Below are positions 6,913-14,451 of a DNA stretch of 64,000 nt, one piece after another. Position 1 is the first letter of the stretch. Each line of letters opens with the position of its first letter. Position numbers and translations under genes: made by a program. Source of the DNA: Pontibacter oryzae (GTDB lineage Bacteria; Bacteroidota; Bacteroidia; Cytophagales; Hymenobacteraceae); NCBI RefSeq assembly GCF_003576375.1, contig NZ_QWGE01000004.1, positions 310,001 to 374,000 on the forward strand, read 5' to 3'. The notes beneath the pieces are model-generated. The model saw only the letters and a program-made list of their open reading frames with translations, had not been told where the DNA came from and searched no databases.

Positions 6913-8331
6913 ATGCTTCGGAAATTACTGTCTCATGCGGCAATTTATGCACTGGCAGCGCAAATCCCACGCGTTGCAGGCATCCTTGCCTTACCCATCA
7001 TTACGCCTCACCTGACCTCAGCCGATTATGGCGTGGCCGGGGTAGTTACGGCGTATGTGTCAGCGCTAGGCGTAGTGCAGTCGCTGGGGTTGAGCGTGGT
7101 AATGGCAAACGCCTTTGTGAAATACCCTACAAGGTATAAATGGGTGTGGCGGCAGATAGGCGGGATCGTCACCCTGTGGTCGGTTATCTATGGCTTTCTC
7201 TTAGGTTTTGCGCTCTACTATATACTGCCTGAGGAGGCTTTTGGCAACCGCTGGACTATCATACTGTTAAACCTTGTACCTGCGCTTTTCTTCAATCATA
7301 CCACCTTCCAAGGTGGGTTTTTATATTATCTTAAGCAAAAGCCTTTTCCGGTAGCGCTTCACACCTTTATTATCGGGGCTATATTAGTAGTGCTTAATGT
7401 ATACTTTATAGCCTTCATGAATTTAGGCTACATGGGTTGGTTTTACTCGAGCTTTATTGGAGCCGCCTTAAGTTTTGCCTACTATTTGTATCCAATATAC
7501 TTTATAGAAGGCTTATGGCCTATTTTTCTTTTCAAGAAGCGTCGTGTCTCAGCGCTGCTTAAGGTCGGGTTACCCGCAATACCCCATCATGTTTCATATA
7601 TTTTGCTTGATGCCTCAGACAAGATAGTGATGGATGCGGTTAGAGTACCTATAAGGAACATCGGCGCATACAATATAGCCTCTAGCTTTGGATTATACTT
7701 TTCCGCAGCAGCTCAGGCTATTGTATATTCTGCAAGTCCCTTATACCTTAAGTTGTATGCTAAGGAAGAGGGGCTTGTAAGAAATATGGAAGTGCGCTCG
7801 TTAACGCACATTTTACAGCTGTTATTCCTTGCTGCAACTTCGGTTTTAAGCCTGTGGATGAAGGAGATTTTTGAGCTCCTCATTAAAAATGATACGCTGC
7901 AGCAGGCATATCCCTTAGCAATAATTATTTTGATGGGGTACAATTATATACCTATGCATCTAGCGGCTGTGCAATGGCTATCATTTAACCAAAAAACACA
8001 AAATTTATGGAAGATTTCGCTCGTTGCTAGTATAGGGAATATTGTTTTAAACTTGATTTTTGTACCAGTGTTTGGAGTTAAGGCTGCTGCATACAGCACT
8101 TTTTTAACTTTAATGTATATGGGGTACAGTGGATTCTATCTAAAAAGCTTTCGACAGGAAAACTCTGTCCCGTTTTATCCCTTAACGTGGTTGGCTATAA
8201 CGGTTCTGTTGCTAATAGTAGTTTATTTTTTTGTAGAGTTCTCTGTTAACATGAAGCTGCTTGTTACGCTGCTGATAGGAACTACATATGCTTTCATCTC
8301 TTGGTTTATGGTAAAGCAATTAAAATATTAA
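6913..8331 (+). CDS. Polysaccharide flippase (Wzx/MATE-like)
   Basis: A 472-residue integral membrane protein with about 12-14 hydrophobic helices, the layout of the oligosaccharide flippase (MOP) superfamily. These proteins move undecaprenyl-linked glycans across the inner membrane for O-antigen or exopolysaccharide assembly. The N-terminus (LLSHAAIYALAAQIPRVAGI) is typical of the first helix. The opposite-strand glycosyltransferase ends against it: the two stop codons overlap in TTAA at 8328-8331. The second half of the gene is visibly more AT-rich than the first, continuing into the glycosyltransferase, which suggests acquired surface-sugar DNA. The substrate cannot be read from sequence. 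Confidence 0.9.
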   Translation: MLRKLLSHAAIYALAAQIPRVAGILALPIITPHLTSADYGVAGVVTAYVSALGVVQSLGLSVVMANAFVKYPTRYKWVWRQIGGIVTLWSVIYGFLLGFALYYILPEEAFGNRWTIILLNLVPALFFNHTTFQGGFLYYLKQKPFPVALHTFIIGAILVVLNVYFIAFMNLGYMGWFYSSFIGAALSFAYYLYPIYFIEGLWPIFLFKKRRVSALLKVGLPAIPHHVSYILLDASDKIVMDAVRVPIRNIGAYNIASSFGLYFSAAAQAIVYSASPLYLKLYAKEEGLVRNMEVRSLTHILQLLFLAATSVLSLWMKEIFELLIKNDTLQQAYPLAIIILMGYNYIPMHLAAVQWLSFNQKTQNLWKISLVASIGNIVLNLIFVPVFGVKAAAYSTFLTLMYMGYSGFYLKSFRQENSVPFYPLTWLAITVLLLIVVYFFVEFSVNMKLLVTLLIGTTYAFISWFMVKQLKY

Positions 8332-9539
8332 TTACTATTTGGTTGCATACACTCCTCATACATACTTAAAAGTTTGGGTGCCACTGCTTGGGTAGAGAAC
8401 CTTCTTAAAAAGTCATTTCTGATTTCAGCGCTATCATAACATCCATAGCGATCCACTAAGTGCTTTATAGCTCTAGCCAAATCTCTACTATCGTTTTTAT
8501 CAGACAACAGGCCATTTTGCTTTGTTACTGTGGTTTCAGGACCACCACACTTGGTCGAAATAATTGGTTTCCCGCATGCAATGGCCTCAACATATACAAT
8601 CCCCATAGATTCGTATTGGCTTGGCAACACAAACGCATCACAATTTTGAAACTCTGAAAGAACACTATCACGATTAATATCACCTAGCCAGAGAATGTTG
8701 TTTTCTATTCCTAGCTGCTCTGTGAGATCTTTGCAATATGCCGAAAAAGGACCTTCTCCGCCTATTCTAAATTCTATATCATATCCATCATCAATAACTG
8801 CCTTTGCTGCCTGAATCAGTATTTCTGTGCCTTTATTAGGTGCTATATAGGAGAGTGAGAAAAACGTGAATTTTCTGTTAGGCTTGACTTTATAATCGGA
8901 AGGTTTAAAAACACTTTCATTTATGAAGTTTGGAATCACGCGGGTATTTATACCTACTCGTTTCATGAGGCTAGCCTGATAGGGGCTTACAGCTATGTTT
9001 GCAGCGGCATACTTATAAACCTGTTTATACACTTTATTTAAGTTACCTTGTTTAGCTAGTATTTCAGGAAATGGGAATGGTCCCATATGCTCTGTTATGC
9101 AATATGGGACATCTCTTTTGTTGGAAATTTCCATGGCAATACGGCCAGCCGGGAAAGCAGCATGAGCATGAATAACATCCACAGGGCCATATTCTGCCTC
9201 GAAAGCAGTAAGGTTATTTAAATTTGCTTTTATAACATTCTTGATGTTTCCGGCTTTTATTTTCTTTGACCATGTAAAAGTGGGTTTGCAGTAAACTTTT
9301 AGATTAGGCAGCAGCTGGTAAGCGTAAGAAAAGGTACTTGAAGTGATGACTTTTTTTAGGTTTTTGAAATGGTCTTTAGACCATAAAAGATATCTTTCAT
9401 CTTGTTGCGCCCAATTACTAATGCCAATATTTACTTCTGGGTAATATTTACAAAACGCTTCTGTTTGTTCTTTAATCATTACGCCACTAACAGGGTGGTC
9501 ATCTGAAGGAAACCAGGAAGGGATGATAAAGATATTCAT
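8328..9539 (-). CDS. Glycosyltransferase family 4 protein
   Basis: About 403 residues from MNIFIIPSWFPSDDHPVSG, the standard GT4 opening; a Met five codons earlier is less likely. It shows the GT-B fold: an N-terminal acceptor domain with VIHAHAAFPAGR, and a C-terminal donor domain with LSYIAPNKGTEILIQAA, FRIGGEGP, LWLGDI, and the E-x7-E element in PSQYESMGIVYVEAIACGKP. It probably adds a sugar to a lipid-linked or secreted glycan. It is AT-rich compared with its neighbours. It is convergent with the flippase, and the pair probably belongs to a surface-polysaccharide locus. The sugar and linkage are unknown. Confidence 0.92.
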   Translation of the reverse strand: MNIFIIPSWFPSDDHPVSGVMIKEQTEAFCKYYPEVNIGISNWAQQDERYLLWSKDHFKNLKKVITSSTFSYAYQLLPNLKVYCKPTFTWSKKIKAGNIKNVIKANLNNLTAFEAEYGPVDVIHAHAAFPAGRIAMEISNKRDVPYCITEHMGPFPFPEILAKQGNLNKVYKQVYKYAAANIAVSPYQASLMKRVGINTRVIPNFINESVFKPSDYKVKPNRKFTFFSLSYIAPNKGTEILIQAAKAVIDDGYDIEFRIGGEGPFSAYCKDLTEQLGIENNILWLGDINRDSVLSEFQNCDAFVLPSQYESMGIVYVEAIACGKPIISTKCGGPETTVTKQNGLLSDKNDSRDLARAIKHLVDRYGCYDSAEIRNDFLRRFSTQAVAPKLLSMYEECMQPNSN

Positions 9540-9572
9540 AGGGTGTGCCGGCATTACCAGGTAAGCAAACGA

Positions 9573-9630
9573 TTGGATTACAAAAATAAAGAGGTAACTG
9601 CTTAGTTGCCTCTTTATTTTTGTAATCCAA
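9573..9630. terminator. Long inverted repeat, terminator after the alcohol dehydrogenase
   Basis: Two 26-nt arms beginning TTGGATTACAAAAATAAAG that pair with a single mismatch (a G-T wobble) around a 6-nt loop. It lies between the dehydrogenase stop (9646) and the glycosyltransferase start, and probably terminates the former. The stem is far longer than an intrinsic terminator needs. Confidence 0.75.
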
Positions 9631-9645
9631 TGTATTTCCTCATTT

Positions 9646-10803
9646 CTATGGCTTCAGCACTACCTTCACGCAGTTATCTTCTTTTTTGTTGAAGATGTCG
9701 TAAGCGTGCGAGGCTTGGTCGAGCGGCAAAGTATGCGTGATAATATCATCCAGTTTTACCTTGCCCTGATCTACCCATTGATATAGCTCATCGATAAACT
9801 GATGAACAGGGGCCTGGCCGGTTTTGAGGGTAAGGCCTTTGTCGAAGATCTGGTACCACGGGAAGTTATCGTATGGAGAGCCATAGACACCAACCACAGA
9901 AACGATGCCTCCACGGCGTACAGCACTTAGGCACATTTTTAGGGCATTGATCGTGCCTTTCTCCATGTGCACTACGCTGGCGGCCCGGTCTAGCAGCGAC
10001 TTATCAGCTTCCATACCTACGGCATCAATGCATACATCGGCGCCGCGCCCGCCGGTCATGTCACGAATGGCCTGGATGGCATCCACATTCTTAAAGTTGA
10101 TTGTTTCAGAGCCAGCCGACTCGCGGGCCATTTTCAAGCGGTATTCTTCTTTGTCTATCCCGATAACGCGTTTCGCACCTTTAACCCAAGCCACTTTCTG
10201 TGCCATCAGGCCAACCGGGCCGCAGCCAAACACCGCCACTGTTTCGCCACCTTTTAAATCGCCCCAGTGCACAGCAGAGAAACCTGTCGGGAAAATATCG
10301 GTCAGGAAGAGAACCTGCTCGTCGGTAAATTGGTCGCCAACCTTACGGGGGCCAACATCAGCGAAAGGCACGCGCACATACTCGGCTTGGCCGCCGGCAT
10401 AGCCGCCATAAAGGTCTGTATAGCCAAAAATACCTCCGCCTTTCTCAGTCATCAGGCCTCCTTCCGGGCCATACATATCAGGGTTAGAGTTCTCGCAATG
10501 CGGAAAATGACCATGGTTGCAGAAAAAGCACGTGCCGCAAGAGATGGGGAAGGGCACCACAACACGATCTCCTTTTTTGATATTTCGCACTTCCGGGCCA
10601 ACCTCTTCCACGATACCCATAAACTCATGGCCCATCACCATGTTACTGGCCTGCGGAATCATGCCGTTATAAATGTGCAGATCAGAACCGCAAATGGCAG
10701 TAGAGGTAACCCGAATAATAGCATCGCGCGGATCCTGGATTTTGGGGTCTTCTACGTGCTCAACCCGGATATCTTTCATTTTGTGAAAAACTGCTGCTTT
10801 CAT
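9646..10803 (-). CDS. Zinc-dependent alcohol dehydrogenase (formaldehyde-dehydrogenase-like)
   Basis: A 385-residue medium-chain dehydrogenase. The catalytic zinc ligands are in ICGSDLH and GHE (in VMGHEFMG). The structural zinc cluster is CGTCFFCNHGHFPHC. The NAD-binding Rossmann motif is VFGCGPVGL. The extended segment between the domains (EKGGGIFGYTDLYGGYAGGQ) and the late insert (DRAASVVHMEKGTINALKM) are typical of the glutathione-independent formaldehyde dehydrogenase/threonine-dehydrogenase-like branch. It is monocistronic with a long hairpin downstream. The substrate is probably an aldehyde or secondary alcohol; not determined. Confidence 0.9.
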   Translation of the reverse strand: MKAAVFHKMKDIRVEHVEDPKIQDPRDAIIRVTSTAICGSDLHIYNGMIPQASNMVMGHEFMGIVEEVGPEVRNIKKGDRVVVPFPISCGTCFFCNHGHFPHCENSNPDMYGPEGGLMTEKGGGIFGYTDLYGGYAGGQAEYVRVPFADVGPRKVGDQFTDEQVLFLTDIFPTGFSAVHWGDLKGGETVAVFGCGPVGLMAQKVAWVKGAKRVIGIDKEEYRLKMARESAGSETINFKNVDAIQAIRDMTGGRGADVCIDAVGMEADKSLLDRAASVVHMEKGTINALKMCLSAVRRGGIVSVVGVYGSPYDNFPWYQIFDKGLTLKTGQAPVHQFIDELYQWVDQGKVKLDDIITHTLPLDQASHAYDIFNKKEDNCVKVVLKP

Positions 10804-10979
10804 AGTTTTATTTTGTAGGTTAAAGCCTGACTAGCAGGTGATAAGTTGAATTATTAAAACTTAACGGCACAGGGGCAAAGTAGTTATGGCCAATAAATAA
10901 TCACCCTTGAAAGAATAAGACCGAATAGCCTGCGTATAAGTCATACTTTTATACACCTGACTCAGCTTAACTAGTGTTT

Positions 10980-11852
10980 ATGCCAACGTTTCATTTCTCC
11001 TTTCTCACGGCAAAAGAATTTCCGCAGCTTCACGAGGCTTTCCTGAAAGCCTTTGCCGATTACGTAATTCCGATCCAGCTTACCAAAGAGCAGTTTCGAG
11101 CCAAAGTGATCCGTGAAGGCATAGAGCCTAGCTTTTGCGTGGCTGCATATGATGGTCAGGAAATAGCAGGGTTTATACTTACGGGTTTAGGCGAATGGCA
11201 AGGCAAACCTACAGCCTATAATGCAGGCACAGGTGTACTGCCACAATACCGAGGGCAGAAGCTTACACAACAGATGTATGATGTGCTATTGCCCAAGCTG
11301 CGTGCAAGCGGCATAGAGCAATGCCTGTTAGAAGTTATTCAGGATAATAATGCTGCTTTGCGATCTTATCAGGCCGTTGGGTTGCACATTACCCGGTCAC
11401 TTGATTGCTTCAGGGCCTTAAAAACGGAGCTGTTACTGCCAGCACACAATGATTCTGACTTTATTGAAGTATTGCCAACTGAAAAGGCAGACTTAAAGCT
11501 CTTTCGCTGTTTCCGGGATGTGACGCCAACCTGGCAAAACTCTTTCGCAGCTATTAAAAGAAGCAGAGAGCAATGCTGCATACTTGAAGCGCGTAATGTC
11601 AGTAAAGAAGTAGTTGGTTATATTGCTTTCTTCCCCAAAAGCGGTGCTATTGCGCAATTGGCCGTAGATGAGCTTTGGAGAAAAAAGGGCGTTGGCACAG
11701 CTTTATTGCGCGAAGCAACCCGGCAAGTGGAAGCGCCTGCTATCATGTTCATTAACATTGAAAGCACGGCCCAAAGTATGATCTCCTTCTTAACCCGGCG
11801 GCACATGCAGCTTATCTTAAAACAGTATGAGATGCTGATGGCTATTGCCTAA
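10980..11852 (+). CDS. Tandem GNAT N-acetyltransferase
   Basis: About 290 residues from the ATG at 10980 (a GTG two codons earlier is also possible). Two GNAT folds in tandem: the first (about 5-140) has the acetyl-CoA loop region VLPQYRGQKLTQQMYD, and the second (about 150-290) has VDELWRKKGVGTALLREA. The second ends in IESTAQSMISFLTRRHMQ, a typical last strand. Such proteins acetylate amines on small molecules, antibiotics or proteins; the substrate is unknown. The Gdx exporter follows 27 nt downstream on the same strand, so the two are likely co-transcribed. Confidence 0.88.
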   Translation: MPTFHFSFLTAKEFPQLHEAFLKAFADYVIPIQLTKEQFRAKVIREGIEPSFCVAAYDGQEIAGFILTGLGEWQGKPTAYNAGTGVLPQYRGQKLTQQMYDVLLPKLRASGIEQCLLEVIQDNNAALRSYQAVGLHITRSLDCFRALKTELLLPAHNDSDFIEVLPTEKADLKLFRCFRDVTPTWQNSFAAIKRSREQCCILEARNVSKEVVGYIAFFPKSGAIAQLAVDELWRKKGVGTALLREATRQVEAPAIMFINIESTAQSMISFLTRRHMQLILKQYEMLMAIA

Positions 11853-11879
11853 CTTTACATCAGAATAAAAGATACTGCT

Positions 11880-12209
11880 ATGAATACTGCATGGGTTTAC
11901 CTGATACTAGCCGGGATTTGTGAAATTGGTTGGGCTTTCGGCTTAAAGTATAGCGAAGGGTTTACCAAGTTAGGGGTAAGCGCTGTAACAGTTGTGGTAA
12001 TGATATTAAGTTTCGTACTACTCTCACAAGCCATGAAAACACTGCCGCTCGGTACAGCCTATGGCATCTGGACGGGCATTGGTGCGGCGGGTACAGCCAT
12101 ACTTGGTATCGTATTCCTTAATGAGCCCCGCGACCTCATCCGTATACTTTGCATCTTGATGATCGTGTCGGGTGTGGTGGGATTGAAGCTCTTTTCTCCT
12201 TCAGAATAG
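11880..12209 (+). CDS. gdx: SMR-family guanidinium exporter (Gdx/SugE)
   Basis: A 109-residue protein with four transmembrane helices, the standard small-multidrug-resistance length. The subtype signature ICEIGWAFGLKYSEGFTK carries the essential membrane Glu, and GTAYGIWTGIGAAGTAILG follows; together they match the SugE/Gdx branch (guanidinium/proton antiport) rather than the EmrE branch. No room exists for a guanidine riboswitch because the preceding gene ends only 27 nt upstream. It may be expressed with the GNAT gene. It ends 3 nt from a convergent gene with no obvious terminator between. Confidence 0.9.
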   Translation: MNTAWVYLILAGICEIGWAFGLKYSEGFTKLGVSAVTVVVMILSFVLLSQAMKTLPLGTAYGIWTGIGAAGTAILGIVFLNEPRDLIRILCILMIVSGVVGLKLFSPSE

Positions 12210-12212
12210 CAA

Positions 12213-13070
12213 TTATTCCATCGTATACACATCCATACCTTTTGTGCTGAAAAGGTAGAGTTGGTGCGCACCTACAAGCGCTGCATTATACTTTGCGCGC
12301 ATCGGGAGGGTAATTGTGCGCTCTTTTTGTGTATAAAGGTCTAAGAAGTAGAGCGTATTACCCTTCACAAAGTATACTTCATTATCCTTGAAACCCATAT
12401 ATTCTACGCCGGGATAAGTATAGCGCGTTTTATAATTGCCAAGATTATCGAATACCAGTATGCCCGAGTTGTAGTCCAGCAGGTATACCATATTCTGGTA
12501 CTCACGCAGCTGGCGCATATCTAGTTGCTCTTGGTCAAGTATGAGATTTAGTGGGGTTTCTATTGTTGTTCCCCGAGCCAGAGGGTTAAACTTCGAAAGT
12601 GTAAGAGTTGTTTCATTGAATAACCAATACCCTATATCCGCAGCAGGGGCAGCTAACTTAGAAATAGTTTGATTACTGATTTCTATGATATCAAAACTGC
12701 TTACCGGCCTCAGAAAACGATCGAGCAATACCAATCGCTGGCTACTTTCGTAAAAGAGCACAATTTTTAGGGGGTTCCAGGCGTGTATGCTGCTGGCGCG
12801 GCCACGGCCTTGCGGCGAGTAAGTATCAACGGGGTGGCCCAGTGGGTTAAGGCGCAGAAGGTTTAGCCTGTTATCCAATACATACAGATAGCCATTGCGG
12901 TCCTGGGAAATACTGGTAGGCGAGCTTACGGGTAATGTATGGCTATACGTGAGCACTGGCGCCTGCAACGTGTCTTGTGCATGGGCCGAAAGCTGCGTTA
13001 TAAGTGACAGCCAAAGTATAAAAATGCAGTGCTCAGCCTTCAAAGGTTTTAAGTTCCAGGGTATTGCCAT
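12213..13070 (-). CDS. Secreted beta-propeller-like protein of unknown function
   Basis: Up to 285 residues with an N-terminal hydrophobic stretch ending SLITQLSAHAQ, a plausible signal peptide. The mature part contains repeated blade-like units (NGYLYVLDNRLNLLRLNPLG, NMVYLLDYNSGILVFDNLG, NEVYFVKGNTLYFLDL, HQLYLFSTKGMDVY), which suggests a six- or seven-bladed propeller. The ATG at 13070 overlaps lpxH by 38 bp; a TTG inside the overlap (MKAEHCIFILWLSLITQ) would give a better signal peptide and is a real alternative. It is the last gene of the rsfS-ftsH-LUD-lpxH run. Its role is unknown. Confidence 0.75.
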   Translation of the reverse strand: MAIPWNLKPLKAEHCIFILWLSLITQLSAHAQDTLQAPVLTYSHTLPVSSPTSISQDRNGYLYVLDNRLNLLRLNPLGHPVDTYSPQGRGRASSIHAWNPLKIVLFYESSQRLVLLDRFLRPVSSFDIIEISNQTISKLAAPAADIGYWLFNETTLTLSKFNPLARGTTIETPLNLILDQEQLDMRQLREYQNMVYLLDYNSGILVFDNLGNYKTRYTYPGVEYMGFKDNEVYFVKGNTLYFLDLYTQKERTITLPMRAKYNAALVGAHQLYLFSTKGMDVYTME

Positions 13071-13803
13071 CATATACGCCATAGGTACAAAAATTGACCC
13101 ATTCTCCAAGGTTCAGGTAAGTTGCCTGCTGACCGATCGGCATTTCGAGTGGCAGGTGGCGGTGCCCGAAAATATAGTAATCATGGTGCTGCTGTTGCTC
13201 CACTTCCGTGCAGTACTGCACAAGCCATTCTCGTTCCCCAAAAAACTCTTCATCCTTTTTTACATTGCTGATCCTACTCCTTCGCGACCACATGTTGGCA
13301 ACACCAATTCCTAAATTAGGGTGGATACGCGCAAAAAGCCACTGGCAAACTTTGTTATCAAATACCTTTTTAAGGACTTTGTAAGTATAGTCGCCGGGGC
13401 CAAGGCCATCGCCATGCCCAATGTAAAAGGTATGGCTGCCAATGTTGGTGGAGATAGGTTTTCGGATGATTGGGATATTCAGCTCCTTCGGGAAGTAGTC
13501 GAACATCCACATATCATGGTTCCCCGTGAAAAAAAGCACAGGCAAGCCAGCATCTGTTAATTCGGCGAGTTTACCCAATAGCCGCACATACCCTTTAGGA
13601 ACGGCATGCTTGTACTCAAACCAGAAATCGAAAATATCGCCGAGCAGAAGTATGGCCGCCGCATCGTGTTTAACTGAATCCAGCCAGCGCACAATTTTTT
13701 TCTCGCGGGCAAGGCTTGTTTCACTGTCTGGTACTCCTAAATGAAAATCGGAGGCAAAGTATACTTTCTTACCGGGAGCAAGCTCGTTAATGCGGAAGAT
13801 CAT
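13033..13803 (-). CDS. lpxH: UDP-2,3-diacylglucosamine diphosphatase (LpxH)
   Basis: A 256-residue calcineurin-like metallophosphoesterase. All metal-binding blocks are present: SDFHLG, GDIFDFW, GNHD, GHGDG and FGHRHLPL. The family hydrolyses UDP-2,3-diacylglucosamine to lipid X and UMP, the fourth step of lipid A synthesis, on the cytoplasmic face of the inner membrane. The ATG at 13803 is preferred to the TTG one codon earlier. It overlaps the end of the LUD gene by 17 bp, implying translational coupling, and is itself overlapped by the following propeller gene. The whole run is probably one transcript. Confidence 0.93.
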   Translation of the reverse strand: MIFRINELAPGKKVYFASDFHLGVPDSETSLAREKKIVRWLDSVKHDAAAILLLGDIFDFWFEYKHAVPKGYVRLLGKLAELTDAGLPVLFFTGNHDMWMFDYFPKELNIPIIRKPISTNIGSHTFYIGHGDGLGPGDYTYKVLKKVFDNKVCQWLFARIHPNLGIGVANMWSRRSRISNVKKDEEFFGEREWLVQYCTEVEQQQHHDYYIFGHRHLPLEMPIGQQATYLNLGEWVNFCTYGVYDGNTLELKTFEG

Positions 13804-14440
13804 CAATCAGGAATAATACTAACTGTTTCGGACCGTGAGCGCCCATTACAAGGGTTTTTTCGATGTCGGCGGTGCGGCTTGGGCCACTAACCATAGATAC
13901 CATCGACGGGAAGTTCTCCTTATACTTATCACGCACATGCTGCAGGGCATCTTTAATATCAGCCACCAGCTGGCTTGCCTTTGCTACTACCATGTGTGTG
14001 GTAGGGTAGATGCTAAGGCGGCGACCTCCAGTGTTGGCAGAGCTTACCATAATACTGCCAGTGCGCGCAATCAGCGCCTCGCAGGTAGTAAGGCTGGCCT
14101 CTATACCTTGCACAAAGTTCTCCTCATCAGCTACATAGTCAATCCCTGCCTGATGAATAACGCGCTGCAAATTAGACTCCCACACGCACAGGTGCTGCAG
14201 ATTCTGCTCCTTTTTGTAGACGTACAGTTGGTCGAAAAAATCCTCTTCGTTATCGCAGTAGATAAAAACTCCCGCGTTCTTGATGAACATCTCCGCAAAC
14301 ACTACCGACAGGTCCTCAACAGGTACAACCTGGTGTAGCGGCGAGGAAAAGTCTGGGGTAGGAGGCAGAAAAGGCGCCGACTTAGCCAGCGCCTCTCTTA
14401 CTCTTCTTAAAACTATTTCTTTTGATTTTGCTTCGTACAT
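13787..14440 (-). CDS. LUD-domain protein (LutC/YkgG family)
   Basis: A 217-residue single LUD domain protein. Recognisable segments are ARTGSIMVSS, RRLSIYPTTHMVVA and the terminal SGPSRTADIEKTLVMGAHGP. In lactate-utilisation operons LutC acts with the Fe-S proteins LutA and LutB. Here neither partner is adjacent; instead the gene sits between ftsH and lpxH, an order I recall from other Bacteroidota, so a role in lactate oxidation should not be assumed. The gap to ftsH is 11 nt and the end overlaps lpxH. Function is inferred only at the domain level. Confidence 0.88.
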   Translation of the reverse strand: MYEAKSKEIVLRRVREALAKSAPFLPPTPDFSSPLHQVVPVEDLSVVFAEMFIKNAGVFIYCDNEEDFFDQLYVYKKEQNLQHLCVWESNLQRVIHQAGIDYVADEENFVQGIEASLTTCEALIARTGSIMVSSANTGGRRLSIYPTTHMVVAKASQLVADIKDALQHVRDKYKENFPSMVSMVSGPSRTADIEKTLVMGAHGPKQLVLFLIDDLPH

Positions 14441-14451
14441 GCCTGTTTAGC

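Noticed and set aside
11880..11900. A guanidine riboswitch before the Gdx-type gene
   Set aside because: Only 27 nt separate it from the GNAT gene, with no conserved riboswitch features.
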